DNA of 64,000 nt from Megalobrama amblycephala (GCF_018812025.1 NC_063066.1:2551692-2615691), one strand, 5' to 3'; positions 10,612 through 22,760 are shown, numbered from the stretch's first letter. Notes: generated by a model from the letters alone, not told the origin. Numbers and translations are program-made.

Positions 10612-11862
10612 AAGAAAATCCTTTTGAACGTTAGTGTTTTTCGCCTGTTTTATCATCCGCCAGGCGACAATCATATACAAATAAAAGCACACCTCTCCTC
10701 AACAAGCCAGGAATCATTAATGTCCGCGGCACAAACGGTGCAGGACGAATGACGCACTTAAGTTTAATACTAAAGTTAGGGGCTTGTTCAATTCACTAAC
10801 CCTAAACATGAGCGAAAGTAATAGTAATGCTTGCCTTAGCAATAACTAAAAACTCATATCAGCATCTCAGATAGTTTGGATTCAATTTCAAATGCATTCT
10901 GGGTAATGTTATTGGCCTGGTATCCATATTGCAGCTCTCAAAGGAACCCACACGTTCTGTCACTCTGAAGTCATTAGCCGCAAATGGTATTTCACGAGCG
11001 CAGCCCTGATCAGTCTCCGTGATGGCTGCTTTTTAGGGCTCATCTGTGTAGAAAAAGGTCATAATTCGAGGTGCGCTGCGCTCGAGGGAGGTTTAATACA
11101 TTACACTTGAATGGGAGTACAGAATACCTGCACACACATCTGACAAATGAACATTTGTTCTGCTTCATCTGAATCTCATGAATACAGCGTTACGATCCAT
11201 CAGAAAGCCTTTGTTAGTCTCTTCCCGGTTCTCGTCTCTCGGACTCTTCATTAATCTATATTTGTGGGAGTAGCAAGTTGTACAGTTTCTCCTCGAATGA
11301 CCCGTGCGGCTCCGTCATTAAATATGTTTCTCGTGGGGATGTGTGGAGGAGATACGGCCAGGGTGTGGAGAAGTACGGATATTTCCGACGGGATGTATAT
11401 GGTTGTCATTCAGGTCGCTGTGAGGTCACGCGAAAAGCCCTTAGGCTACGAGAATGGTCAATACGCTGGTCCATCAGCGTTTTATCTTTCCATTTCCATT
11501 AATTAGCTGTTATCAATTAATAGACTTGTAAATCTAAAAAAAAACCTTTACAAAAAAAGAAAAAAAATCAATTTTTAGAGTTTGGCCTAAAGCTATTGTG
11601 TGTGTTTTCTTTTGTTTTCATAAAGTGTCTCAATAAAAACTCAGTACAATTAATAATTGAACTGAGGCTGAAGGATTTTACACCTCATGAATTCATATTA
11701 TGATATCTTCATGAATTCAATTAGCAGGTGAAAGTTGCTTTAAATTAAGCTTTAAGCATTAAAAATATGGTTTATGCTTCAAATAATCCCATTCCAGTTT
11801 AGGATGAATATAATGCTGATTTTTAGTATAAGCATATACAGAAAATGCAAGATAAATGCACT
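10612..11862. other. Unique-looking intergenic, possible regulatory blocks
   Basis: No gene is supported. 10640-10780 (CAGGCGACAATCATATACAAA, CAGGAATCATTAATGTCC) and 11230-11520 are denser in C+G and motif-rich than their surroundings. Overlapping 80- and 74-codon frames at 11264-11506 in two phases have no family resemblance. 11521-11862 is A+T-rich with nothing recognised. Confidence 0.3.
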
Positions 11863-12343
11863 CTAAAAAATGCTGGGTTAAAAACAACCCAAGTTGGGTT
11901 GAAAATGGACAAACCCAGCCATTGGGTTGTTTTAACCCAGTGGTTGGGTTAAATATTTGCCCAACCTGCTGGGTAGTTTAAAATGAACCCAAAATAGGTT
12001 GGAAATTAAAAATCAGACACATAATTACTAGATGCAACAATAATAATCAAAAGGTAAACATTTATTAATAGGCAATTTAATGTTTAAATGTTTGTTTTAT
12101 TATTCATTAAACTTAATAAATGTTCATATATTAATAAATGTTAATTTACAACATACTTTGGGTTCATTTTAAGCAAACAATACAGTAATTTTTAAACAAT
12201 AGTTGAGATACATAAAACTACCCAGCAGGTTGGGTAAACATTTAACCCAACCGCTGGGTTAAAACAACCCAATTGCTGGGTTTGTCCATTTTCAACCCAA
12301 CTTAGGTTGTTTTTAACCCAGCATTTTTTAATTTAGAGTGTAT
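11863..12343. mobile_element. Foldback MITE, TGCTGGGTTAAAAACAACCC family, copy 1
   Basis: The element begins ACTCTAAAAAATGCTGGG and ends with its complement, CCCAGCATTTTTTAATTTAGAGT. Nearly the whole element is a long imperfect hairpin: arms of about 210 bp share AACCCAACTATTGTTTAAAA, CCAACCTATTTTGGGTTCAT and TAATTATGTGTCTGA. The arms contain several GGGTTAAAACAACCC-like subterminal palindromes. It is non-coding. Five copies lie in this window. Confidence 0.8.
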
Positions 12344-12349
12344 GCAATT

Positions 12350-12660
12350 AAGGTTTAATTTGTTAACATTAGTTAACTGCATCGGTTAACATGCATTTAT
12401 TAATCTTAATGTTATAATCTCCATACTTACTAATACTTTTTTAGGATCAAAAGTTGTGTTTTAACATTAGTTAATGCACTGTGAACTAACATGAACATTT
12501 TTATTAACGAACATTAACAAAGGTTAATAAATGCTCTAAGAATATATGGTAACACTTTATTTTACATTGCTACGTGAAGATACTATAACTATAAATTATG
12601 CATAATTACATGCAACTAACCCTAAACCAAAATAATAAACACCTAAAATACACACTTTCC
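12350..12660. repeat. Fragments of two MITE families
   Basis: 12355-12545 carries GTGAACTAACATGAACA and TTAACAAAGGTTAATAAATG, the family also at 17913-18080 and 26328-27195. 12549-12650 carries GGTAACACTTTATTTTAC and ATGCATAATTACATGCAACT, the family at 15505-15680 and (inverted) 20210-20322. Confidence 0.6.
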
Positions 12661-12697
12661 CTAAATAAAATCTTAAAAAAGCAGTTGCTTCAAGTAG

Positions 12698-13159
12698 CCT
12701 CTAAAAAATGCTGGGTTAAAAACAACCCAATTTGGGATGAAAATGGAAAAACCCAGTGATTGGGTTAAATGTTTGACCAACCTGCTGAGTAGTTTTATTT
12801 AACTCAACTATTGTTTAAAAATTACTGTATGTCTGGCTTAAAATGAACCCAAAATATGTTTGAAATTAACATTGATTAATAAGTTTAATGAATAATAGTT
12901 AAACCATAAACATTTATTAAATTGCTTATTAATAAATGTTCACGTTTTGATTATTATTGTTGTGTCTAGTAATTATGTGTCTGATTTTTATTTTCCAACC
13001 TATTTTGGGTTCATTTTAAGCCAGACATATAGTAATTTTTCAATATTTGGGTTAAATAAAACTGCTCAATGATTAAGCAAACATTTAACCCAATCGCTGG
13101 GTTTGTCCATTTTCAACCCAACTTGGGTTGTTTTTAACCCAGCATTTTTTAGAGTGTAA
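12698..13159. mobile_element. Foldback MITE, copy 2
   Basis: This is the same family as 11863-12343, with ends CTCTAAAAAATGCTGGGTT and AACCCAGCATTTTTTAGAGT. It lies only about 350 bp downstream of copy 1 in the same orientation. Part of the left subterminal region is deleted relative to copy 1. Confidence 0.8.
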
Positions 13160-14298
13160 CATTAAAACGGCTAATGCATTTTACACTTTATGTCTTGGTC
13201 TCTTAAACATCAGTCGTTACTCGTGATGGAGCACATGTTTAAGCACGGGATATTTCCAGTAGGTATAGGTATCTCTAATGAACACACAACAACTTAGGAT
13301 TCAATTATGAAATTATCCATGTATTGAGTGTAAAGTGGTGTATTAATCTGGAGTGGGTCAGGAGGAAGGGCTTTCATTAGCGCTGGAGCTGGACGCGTGA
13401 TCTGCCCATAAATAACACAGCAGCCCACTGCACTGATAAGAGGAGCTGCTCGCCGGCTGCATGATGATAGTGGACCTCCACTGCATCTATCTAATTTTCA
13501 GGGGTCAGCTTTCCCCCGCTGCCCACGCGCCACAGAAATACAGAAATTAATAGTAGTCCCCGGCAGCCCGTCATTACGGCACTGCATGCGCTCCTCTGAA
13601 GACGCTGAATGGACTCATCCAATCCCTGATGATTCTTTATATGCAAATCAAAGGCTTTAGATATACAAAGACGGTTCACTCCTATTACTTATGAATGGGA
13701 GAAACGTGCAATATGGCAGAACAAGTCCTGCCTTCTAAATAAAAGAGCCTATCAATGATTGGTCAAGTGGGATATTGTGAGTTTGGCAAGCAGTTTTTGA
13801 GATTTCAGGATTCCCTGATTGCAAATATGGCCGTCGAGGGAACAGACTTTCCCTGAAAGGGACTTTGATGAATATTAAAACAAATTCAGTGTATTGTTAT
13901 GAATTCAGTGTACAGTAAAAGGGAACACATATTAAAATATGACAACTTATGTAATAAAATGAACATCAGTAACCCAGACCCAAAGACTCGTCTATTGATT
14001 ATTCAGTGTTTAATATTTAGTGTACTAACTAGTGATAAGGCAAAATATTAGTCAGGCAAAGTGTTTCATAATTTTGAGATGACTGATGACTTTTGATTTA
14101 TAATTGTGTTTACTTTGTGATAGAAGTGTTAGTTACTCGTTCTGCCATTTATGATACAATATATCCAAGATTGATTATATATGTTTAATTCTGAGTAAAT
14201 ATTTTGTAAAATTACTGGACTGGACTGGGGCGAGTTATCACACTCTGTACTGCAGTGAATATTTCAAAATATTTCATATAATATTTATTACTGATAAG
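13160..14298. other. Unique-looking intergenic, possible conserved block
   Basis: No gene is supported. 13330-13690 is C+G-richer, with CTTTCATTAGCGCTGGAGC, CCCATAAATAACACAGCAGC and TTTATATGCAAATCAAAGG (octamer-like ATGCAAAT). It is a candidate conserved enhancer by appearance only. 13860-14298 is A+T-rich with nothing recognised. Confidence 0.3.
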
Positions 14299-14699
14299 GT
14301 AACACTTTACTTCAAGCCTTTACAGACTGTATAATGCATTATAAAGGCATTCATAATCAGAGCTGGTTATAACTGATGACATGTAATCTAGATCACGTAA
14401 TCAGATTCCTAAAATTAAATAGTTATATTTACATTTCAAAATACTCGTGATCAGAGTATGGTTACTTTTTTTATTGATTACATGATTACTTAATATTCTG
14501 GTCATTGACGAATAAGGTTTTGCGTAAAGTGTAAAAAAGCAATTTAATTAATATTAATATAATTAATAAATAATATAATTAATTTTGATGTTTTAAGTGT
14601 TAACAATGAGATTATGTGGTTTTTATAATCAATTAACACTGCTTTTGTCATTTTTTACAAGATGGACAAAATTTGTCACCAAAAAAGTCATTCAGTTTA

Positions 14700-15420
14700 A
14701 CCACAATTTCGGTTTTACCGAATGACGATATTTTCAAACAATGCTAACAGGCTGATATCTAACAAAATGACAATCAAACATTTTATATTTAGTACAAGTT
14801 TTTAAAATATTGCAACATTATCCATGTTTTATAGCGGTTGCACCGAATGACCTGATGTTTCGGGACATGATCAAGTGAAAACATGAATTTTTCAAATAGT
14901 TAAGAGAGAGTTAGTTACTTTACTTCATGACCATGTGGTCCTTTGTAGGTGTCTGAATGATGTCACATCCTGTCACATGATATTGTTCACATGACTTGAT
15001 CCAAAATGGTCCCTTTATATCGGTTACTCCGAATGACATCAATGCAATTCATTTTTCAGGACATTCTTTCTCATAAAAATGCAATGACTTCTACACATAA
15101 TTTTAACACCATTTTGCACTATGTTGATATATGATGTTATAAAATCATGCCAGAATAAAAAATATATACATTTATTACATTTTAAGATATTTAATCTCAA
15201 ATGAAATGGCTGTATTGGCCTTTTGACACTTTAAAATCTTAAAAATACCTTTATATGTAGCAAAATATAATTAAAACCTTTTGGATTCAATAAAAGAGAT
15301 CTAGTTGTACTACCTTACACACACTGGGTGTCATATCTTTGTTTTTATTATTATTAAGGCCTTTGGACAAAATGATGCGTCACATCATTGACCCATTCAC
15401 AAAATGGCAATAAACTATTC
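14700..15420. repeat. Repeat with three CGGTTnnnCCGAATGAC-type motifs
   Basis: The motif occurs at about 14710-14726, 14834-14851 and 15021-15037, always in the same orientation, with CACATGA-type heptamers between. The block sits inside the hAT-like element and is probably another repeat inserted in it or part of its body. Its function is not recognised. Confidence 0.45.
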
Positions 15421-15504
15421 ATAATTCAGTGATTCCAAATAATTCTTCTAATTTTTAAAATTCTTAATTTTATCTTAGAAAGGATAATTAAAAAAAAAAA
15501 AAAA

Positions 15505-15680
15505 GTTACACGTTACTACACATACTTACTATAGTAATAACAGTAAATTATGCATAATTACAAGTAACTAACCCTAAACCAAACCCTAACCATAACTCTA
15601 TAGTAACTTAATTAATATTACTCAGAACTTGTTTGAGTAAGTACAACGTAACTATGTCACCTTAAAATAAAATGTAACCA
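15505..15680. repeat. MITE fragment (ATGCATAATTACAAGTAACTAACC family)
   Basis: TTACACGTTACTACACATAC, ATTATGCATAATTACAAG, CTAACCCTAAACC and the far end CACCTTAAAATAAAATGTAAC define a short non-coding repeat. It also occurs at 12549 and 20210. It is nested inside 14358-15836. Confidence 0.6.
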
Positions 15681-16115
15681 ATTTTCATTCTCTTTGCATT
15701 TTTATATCAATATGCTACAAGAGTATTCTATTCAAATCAACGTGATAAATGAGTTAAAAGTAATCAAAAAGTAATCCGATTATATTACCTAAAAAGTGTT
15801 TTGTATAGATTACATTACATAATATACCCAGCACTGCTCGTAATGTGCATTATAATGCATTATATATTTTTTATAAATAATATAACTTAAAAAGTTATGA
15901 TGCAGTCTAATATTTACAGATTCCTTGTTTCTTCTGAAATTGATTGTTTGTCATGTATTTTAATACATTACTTATTCTAAAGGTGTAACATAAGGACTAT
16001 AATGTGGTTACAATTATTCCTGAGATCATACGCTGCATTATAAGCTGCATCACAAGACACAATGAATGCATTAATAATATTTTAGGAATGCATTACATAT
16101 AAAGGCTTGAGGAAT

Positions 16116-17912
16116 ATATCAGTAACACATGTTGATTTCTAGATATATCAGTAGCAGCCTTTGAAAAACCCACATCGATCATACTGACATAAACAGTTTG
16201 AGTGTTTCTTCAACTTCACACACTTTTAATGAACTGTTTTTCCCCCTTTCGGTATACGAACAAACATTATGAACAAAAATGTTTTTAAACATCAGAAGTC
16301 CTTTATGTGTAAATTTGATTGTTCAAAATCCATCAAACAAATATAAATATTATGCATTCAATGAAAATCTAAATGAATGCATTCATTGTGCAAAAACGAC
16401 TTTCATTCATTTTTTTTTAATTACAACTTTCACACAGTTGTTTTGCACACTAGTGCACATATTAAATAAACTAGAGAAGCGTATTCAACAAGAGTTTTCT
16501 TTCTAAATGCTGGCAGGGCCAGAAGTGCTTATGTTTACGCATCTGAGCCAAAACATTCATGCCAAAAGCTTTGATTTACTGGCTTTTCTGAGTGAGCGAG
16601 TGAGAGAAGCTAATGTCATTATCTCACACCAAGATGGAGCCGGGATTAGCGGCCAATGTAAATGAGATATGAGAAGGGTCCAGCATTAGCAGCAGCCTTT
16701 CTTCAGCGGAATAGCTTCAGCAAATAGAGGGAGATAAGGAAATCCCTGTAATTACATGGAGACACATTGGTCAATTCAGCGCTGTAAGTACCTGAGCTCT
16801 GTAGCCTCTAAGTGGGAGGGGAAAAGGCAGAGCGAGAAGTGTTATCCTTGGCAATATTAAGTGATTTTGCGGGATCAATAGAAGTACACCGAGCCGAATG
16901 TAAAGATGAGCGCTGGCCGCGCTGCCTCTTTGTGTCCTGGTATCGCTCCATCATTTTTTGGTAATATCATTTCTGAATTAAATTTTATGGCTCATTACTT
17001 TCCAGTGCGGACTGTCTATAATGGAATCTCAAACAGGCGAGCGAAGTCTTTGTGCCGAGGGTTGGCGTTGTTAAGACGTTATTTATTTCTAATTGTTGGA
17101 ATATAAAACGGTAGCTTATCATTTTTGCTATTTACATGCCAAAAGTCAATCACCATTTGGTCCAAACATGGCTAGCAAACACTGGAGATCGAAAGGGACC
17201 CACGCTTCAGTGATCCACATCAAAAGGTTCGACCTTCATATCGCGGCCTCAGTGTTGCGAGAGGCGAGACTACACGACTCTGCGCCAAAGAAAAGGACGA
17301 AACGCTTTGGCTGAGCCTGAAGCAATACAGATAAAGGCTCCCAGTTTTTGTGGCATAGTAAATAATGGCTGTTGTTGCGGCTGAGCGCCAAACAGCCCAA
17401 ACTAAATCAGTTGTTACAGTGTAAAATAGCTCGAGCTTTACAGTTCCCTCGCACAGTGATTTTGGCTTTAGACGACTGGCTCTGTAGAGGCATCACTTAC
17501 TGGATCGCTCTGGTCAGTCATCCAGAAAGTGCAGCCGGTCCCAAAGTTGCTTTCTCTCTTCACAGATGACTTTGTGAACAAGAGAGCTGAGTGAATCCCT
17601 TAAGATTCATTTTCTTCCAAGTCCGTCTCATGGAGTTAAAATTGAACCTATTCTACGGGCAAGATAACCTTTTCTAGATCCAGCCCGGCTCAACGGAGTG
17701 AAGTGAATGGTTGTAAAGGAACTCTATTAGGATGACAATTCATGTTTTAGCTCTGCAGCACAGGCTTTCGAATTAAGGGTGAGCGCAGAGATGATATTAA
17801 AAAAAATCCCAGATCATGCTGGAAAATATATCTGAAGAAGCACTGGTGAATTATAGGATAAGTCATCATTATAAATGATCTTTCATTTACTGTACAGTAT
17901 ATAAAAAATCTT
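16116..17912. other. Unique-looking intergenic, no gene
   Basis: No gene is supported. 16540-16900 and 17150-17700 lack recognised repeats and have balanced composition with ATTAGC, TAATTA and CATTAG motifs. Several 62-75-codon frames are random-looking. Possible conserved regulatory sequence by appearance. Confidence 0.3.
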
Positions 17913-18080
17913 GGTGACACTTTATAATAAGGTTCCATTAATGTTATTTTCTAAAACATTATTCAAACTAAAAGTTTTATCTGTTAATATTATTTAATAG
18001 ACATAAACTCACAATGAGCTGTGTTTTTATTAATAATGTTAACAAAGATTAATAAATATGGCAACAAATGCATTTCTCGT
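17913..18080. repeat. MITE fragment
   Basis: ACACTTTATAATAAGGTTCC and AATGTTAACAAAGATTAATAAATATGG are the two ends of the family seen at 718-835, 12355-12545 and 26328-27195. Confidence 0.55.
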
Positions 18081-18159
18081 TGTTTATCTCTGAATAAAAG
18101 CCTAAATTCAATTGAGTATCTTCAGAAAATTTTGACTAAATCGCTCAATTCATATGGTT

Positions 18160-19135
18160 TAATTTTACGATCTTTTTAAAGCGTCAAAATGGTAGTTGCA
18201 TCAACGGAGGGACAGAAATCTCAAAGATTTCATTAAAACATCTTCATTTGTGTTTCAAAGATGAACGAAAGTCTTACGGTTTTGGAACAACATGAGGGTG
18301 AGTAAATAATAGGGATGTAGCGGTACACGTATTTGAACCAAACTGTTACGGTACAGGGCTTTCGGTATGGTGCATGTGTGTACCGAAGCAGTACATTGCA
18401 ACATTGTAGCCTAAAAAAGCTTGTAAACAATGTCATGTAGCATTTACCTCAGAAAAGCAATTCAGTGTCCACAGTTTGTTAGTTCACTAGAGAAATGAAC
18501 TATTTCGCTTAATATATGCACGGTATTAGCCTATATATTCATTATATTTTACTTATCCTTTTAGTGATGTTTTTATTATTTAATGTATGTTTATATTAAA
18601 CTGTCATAAAAAATGACAGCCACTGTGTAGAAATGATTATATTTCAACAACGAATTGGAGTAAAAACATTTAGAAGTTAATGCAAAACTGCCTCAGGTGC
18701 AGCTTACATGTTTGCATTGGCCTACAATTTGTTATTTGAGTGTTGATTATTTTATCTAAAAATAAAAAGCGATTGAATTTAGGCTAATAGTTTGGGCTCA
18801 GTTGTTAACCTTTAATATTACAGTAGCATAATGTTCAAGTAAGGGCTCCCTGGTTTATACCATTAGCAAAGATATTTTTTTTTTATCCCTAAGAAACTTT
18901 TAGTTATAATTTAATATATTTAAAGACAAAAACACAATTTGTTCAGTAAACCACTGTTTAATAAAAAAAAAAGCAGTTTTATGTTTAGTTTTCTCCCCAC
19001 CTGCTGTACCGAAAATCGTACCGAACCGTGACTTAAAAACCGAGGTATGTACCGAACCATGAGTTTTGTGTACCGTTACACCCCTAGTAAATAATTATTA
19101 AAAAAAATATATTTTGGGGGGAACTAACCCTTTAA
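18160..19135. mobile_element. Interrupted MITE (GGTGAGTAAATA ... CCCTTTAA family)
   Basis: The left remnant contains CATGAGGGTGAGTAAATA and the right remnant ends GGGGGAACTAACCCTTTAA. These are characteristic parts of the family also at 22205-22760, 33185-33470 and 57833-58558. The hAT-like element 18310-19086 separates the two parts. Confidence 0.6.
18310..19086. mobile_element. hAT-like non-autonomous element, 8-bp duplication
   Basis: An exact 8-bp duplication GTAAATAA (18302-18309 and 19087-19094) flanks a 777-bp element. It starts TAGGGATGTAGCGGTACA and ends TGTACCGTTACACCCCTA. The subterminal regions are full of GGTACNGAA/TTCNGTACC motifs, which could serve as transposase binding sites. 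It is non-coding. An 8-bp duplication with TAGGGGTGTAACGG-type ends fits the hAT superfamily. Confidence 0.8.
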
Positions 19136-19860
19136 TAACATTAACTACTGGGACCTTATTAAGTGTACCAAAATCTTATGAAAACAAGTCTGGGTAATTT
19201 TTAAAGCATAAATTGTAGCAGAAGTGCATAAAAAAGGAACGGCCAAGATAATGATTGTTTTCAAACAGAGACACAGAAAGTCCCGCCTAAAACTCACACC
19301 ATTGGATGAGCCAGTGCTGTATACTTATATAACTGTAAATTATGGTTTACTTACAGCTTTTTCTGGATATTGAACTGGTAAGTATTTTCACATTGAGAAA
19401 ACAACACTTCAGTTACACAAGGTGTCCTTGTTAGTGGCCGTTTTGATTCCAATGCGCTACTTTTCCATTGTTTTTCTATGTAAACATGCACTAGACGGAC
19501 GTGTATGACCGTTGCGCTCGTGTCTTTTGCAGCGTCTCGTTTTTAAGATGGCGTGTCAATTTAAAAGAATTAATGTCAGTTTCAAAACAGTGACCTATCA
19601 GAAGAACTCGGAGGCGGGGCAAGCGTTGCCAGATTCTGTTTACAGTAGCAAGTTGGCATGGCAACTGTTTTATTTGACGGCAACATTGCAAAAGTGTGAT
19701 TATTTGCTTTTTTTTCCATGTCAAAAATAACATCTATCCAATAAATGGTTTGTTTATTTCTATTATTTCCGTTATTGATGCAATCTCCAGACCCTCGTGT
19801 TCTACACTTTAAAACCATTTAACCATTTTTAAAACTGCATTTTTAGACGCAAAATTACAG
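19136..19860. other. Intergenic, no gene
   Basis: Overlapping 72-80-codon frames on both strands at 19491-19818 look random and match nothing known. No repeat family is firmly recognised. Confidence 0.3.
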
Positions 19861-20325
19861 TGTAATCACACACACAGCAAAATCCCCAGAGTTAAATCAA
19901 CTCTGCTCAGAGTACATATGGTCCCCTTCTATATAGTGTTGAAGTAACACTGAAGCAGAGTTAAAGTTAATGAGATAATTAAGCGATTAAGTTATGATTG
20001 AGCAGTAGTGATGAACACCTGCTGTTAACAAGCAGAATCACTGAAGAGACACAATAACATCAACTGAAGATAAAAGACATAATCAGCTGGAAACAAATCA
20101 TTCTGAAAGTGATTCCAGCAATATCGTTTTCTGACGTTATCGTTATAGTAGAACTCTTTTTAGAACTATATCTTTATCGTTATCATTATAGTTCTCATCA
20201 TTGAGCCTTTAGATTAGGGTTTGGTTTAGGGTTAGTTGCATGTTATTATGCATAATATTATTATAATAACTACATGCAACATGAATATCAAGCACGCTGT
20301 AAAATAAAGTGTTACCCACACTTCA
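19861..20325. repeat. Composite of MITE fragments
   Basis: 19880-20060 (CATATGGTCCC, GTAACACTGAAGCAGAGTT, GAGATAATTAAGCGATTAA, ACAAGCAGAATCACTGAAG) is one arm of the foldback family at 42981-43319. 20110-20205 resembles the element at 6648-6941. 20206-20322 is an inverted end of the ATGCATAATTACATGCAA family. Confidence 0.65.
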
Positions 20326-20329
20326 TCTT

Positions 20330-22203
20330 TAAAGGTCATACAACAATACACCACTATTATTTCACATTACAGTAATGAGATCTTTATTGGTAGAAAATGT
20401 GCTTAATTGTCATGAATAAAATGTTAATGTTCCTAAAATAGGCTTCATTTTCTTTAAAATAAAACTTCCTTTTGATTGTATATTATTATTAATGTTATGG
20501 ATAAGACTATGATAAGAAAAAGTAACAAGACTTTTAAATACATTTAATAAAACTGTCCTGTAATGTATATTCAGCCCATCATCTATCTGCGAACAGGCCC
20601 CCACTTTCCTCTGGACTTTCAGGTCTTTGGTTGTCACAAGGTCACCGGGAAGGTTTTAATTGCCGTGGGCCGTTATGTGCTTTCATGGGCTTTGCCATGA
20701 TAAATTACTCATTGGTTGAAAAGCAAGTCTATATAAACAAGCTTATCTCGTCTCCTCTGTAATGAAAAATGAGTTGTGAGTATCATTGTTAATCACAGTA
20801 ATTGTTAATGTTAAGAGGCCTGGATTTCCAAGTCTCCTCATTATTGATCAAATTTCTTTTTACATTAAAAGTCTGCTGATTCTCCGACACATCCTACTTC
20901 CCAGTAATTCCTCTAATTAGTTATTTTTAGCCCCCGCGCCTCTCATACCAGCCACGAGAGATAAAGCGAATTACTTGTCGGACGGCTCACACTTCACTGT
21001 GTTGATGTGCCGTGGTTGTATGGGGCATGAATTTACCCCGACTATGGGATGAATGGAGGGTCTCACCTCTCGCTCCTCACGAGATTACCACCTACAGCCC
21101 CCCTCTGCAGGCGGGGACAATGGTAAAGGCTAATTAACTGCAGATTACATAGTTCAGCTTTTCCACAAGCGCCCTAAACGCCAGCTCTGATGTAAACATA
21201 AAGCATCATGAAGCTCTTCTAAGTTAATAAAATCAAATGTTTAATGTCTGCAGGCCAGCAAACAACAATCGAATTTGCGGCTGGCATAAAAGTAAAGCTA
21301 ATATTTCAACATTTCATGCCAGAAGAATCACAATTACATTGTTAATTAATTATCCGACTAACGGTTAAAACAAGCCGCACAGTTGGCGCTCTGATGTTAT
21401 GCAATGGCAACTAATTAACCTTTCCTCTGCAATTGGATTTGCTACAAGATCATCACCGTGTTGATGAAATAATTAATATAAATTCCATCTCTCCGTTCTG
21501 TTGACATTGTTAATTACTTGTCAGTAATCAGCCACCGTTGACTGCACTCCCCTGAAGTCGGGACGGGACGACGGTGCACTTCACGTGACAATGGCACCGG
21601 CACTCATAATTAATTATCTTCTCACCCGAGATTTGCTCCAGATCACAAACTCTCCCATCTAATGAGACGGCTTCTCCAATTATCCTGAGCGGGGAGCCGA
21701 TGCCCACTTGTCAATAAATCAGGGAAAGCGATGGAAGCTCATTGAGGCTAAATTTCAGAAATTATCCTATTTGCAGACATGCCAATAAGTCACATTACTG
21801 CGCTGAACACTCTTAAACACATTTTGCCATGTTTCCCCTTAGTGGTAATTGGTTTAAAAGGTTCAAGAGCAGAGGGAGGGGATGAGGACAGCTGGATGGT
21901 CCAGACAGCTTTTATTAAGGATAAAAACAGTAAATGATGGGATGTATTCTTTTGGATGACATGATTTTTCTGGATAGCTTTAGAGACATGCATGTTATTG
22001 AGAAAATTCTCAAAGTTTAGTCATATAATGGAGCGTTTTGTGTTTTTCCTCTACGTCCTTCAATCAAACTAAAGTTGGACTAGAAGATCATCTCAATCTA
22101 AATGATATTGAAGAACAAAACAACATTGAAAATCATGATTTGCAGCATGCAGACCATATACATAATGGCCAAATTTGTTGTCCAGGTGTTTTTCTTTAGA
22201 TGT
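20330..22203. other. Unique-looking intergenic, strongest candidate regulatory stretch
   Basis: No gene or repeat is recognised. 20640-21780 is nearly free of repeats and rich in homeodomain-type sites: TGTTAATTAATTATCCGA, TTAATTACTTGTCAGTAATCAG, CATAATTAATTATCTTCTC. Blocks such as 21550-21700 are C+G-richer. This is the pattern of clustered conserved noncoding elements around developmental regulators. It is an inference from appearance and needs alignment. Confidence 0.35.
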
Positions 22204-22204
22204 C

Positions 22205-22760
22205 TAAAGGATTAGTTCACTTTCAAATAAAATTTCCTGATAATTTACTCACCCCCATGTCATCCAAGATGTTCATGTCTTTCTTTCTTCAGTTGAAAAG
22301 AAATGAAGGTTTTTGATGAAAACATTCCAGGATTATTCTCCTTATAGTGGACTTCAATGGGCACCAAACTGTTGAAGGTCAAAATTACAGTTTCAGTGCA
22401 GCTTCAAAGAGCTTTAAACGATACCAGACGAGGAATAAGAGTCTTATCTAGCGAAACCATTGGTCATTTTCAAAAAAATGTAAATGTATATGCTTTATAT
22501 AAACAAATGATCACCTTCCAAGTGCTTCCGCCAAACTGCACTTTCGTATTCTTCAAAAAGCTTACGCTGAATGTCCTACACCTTCCCTATTCTACTTTGG
22601 AGGCCATTGAAGTCCACTATATGGAGAAAAATCCTGGAATGTTTTCATCAAAAACCTTAATTTCTTTTCGAATGAAGAAAGAAAGACATGAACATCTTGG
22701 ATGACATGGGGGTGAGTAAATTATCAGGAAAATTTCATTTGAAAGTGAACTAATCCTTTA
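22205..22760. mobile_element. Complete MITE with ~155-bp inverted repeats
   Basis: The left arm (TAAAGGATTAGTTCACTTTC ... GTGGACTTCAATGG) and the right arm are near-identical inverted repeats of about 155 bp surrounding a ~240-bp centre. A 115-codon frame at 22357-22704 lies wholly inside and runs into the right arm, so it is not a gene. Related to the TTAAAGGGATAGTTCACC family. Confidence 0.8.

Larger units (their letters stand above)
14358..15836. mobile_element. hAT-like non-autonomous element
   Basis: The left terminus is CAGAGCTGGTTATAAC and the reverse complement of the right terminus is CAGTGCTGGGTATATT. Both are of the CAGTGNTGGG type common to fish hAT elements, with shared inner ACATGTAATCT/AATGTAATCT. 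The flanking 8-mers TTCATAAT (14350-14357) and CTCGTAAT (15837-15844) agree at six of eight positions, consistent with an aged hAT duplication. It contains two further repeats. Confidence 0.6.
14299..16115. mobile_element. Outer MITE of a nested cluster, interrupted
   Basis: The left end reads AACACTTTACTTCAAGCCTT and TATAATGCATTATAAAGGCA. The matching far end, ATGCATTACATATAAAGGCTTGAGG, lies near 16090-16115, with inward TGCATTATAAGCTGCAT. The ~1.5 kb between the halves is a separate insertion (14358-15836). Confidence 0.55.

Noticed and set aside
22357..22704. 115-codon open frame
   Set aside because: It lies inside a MITE and reads into its inverted arm; no family resemblance.
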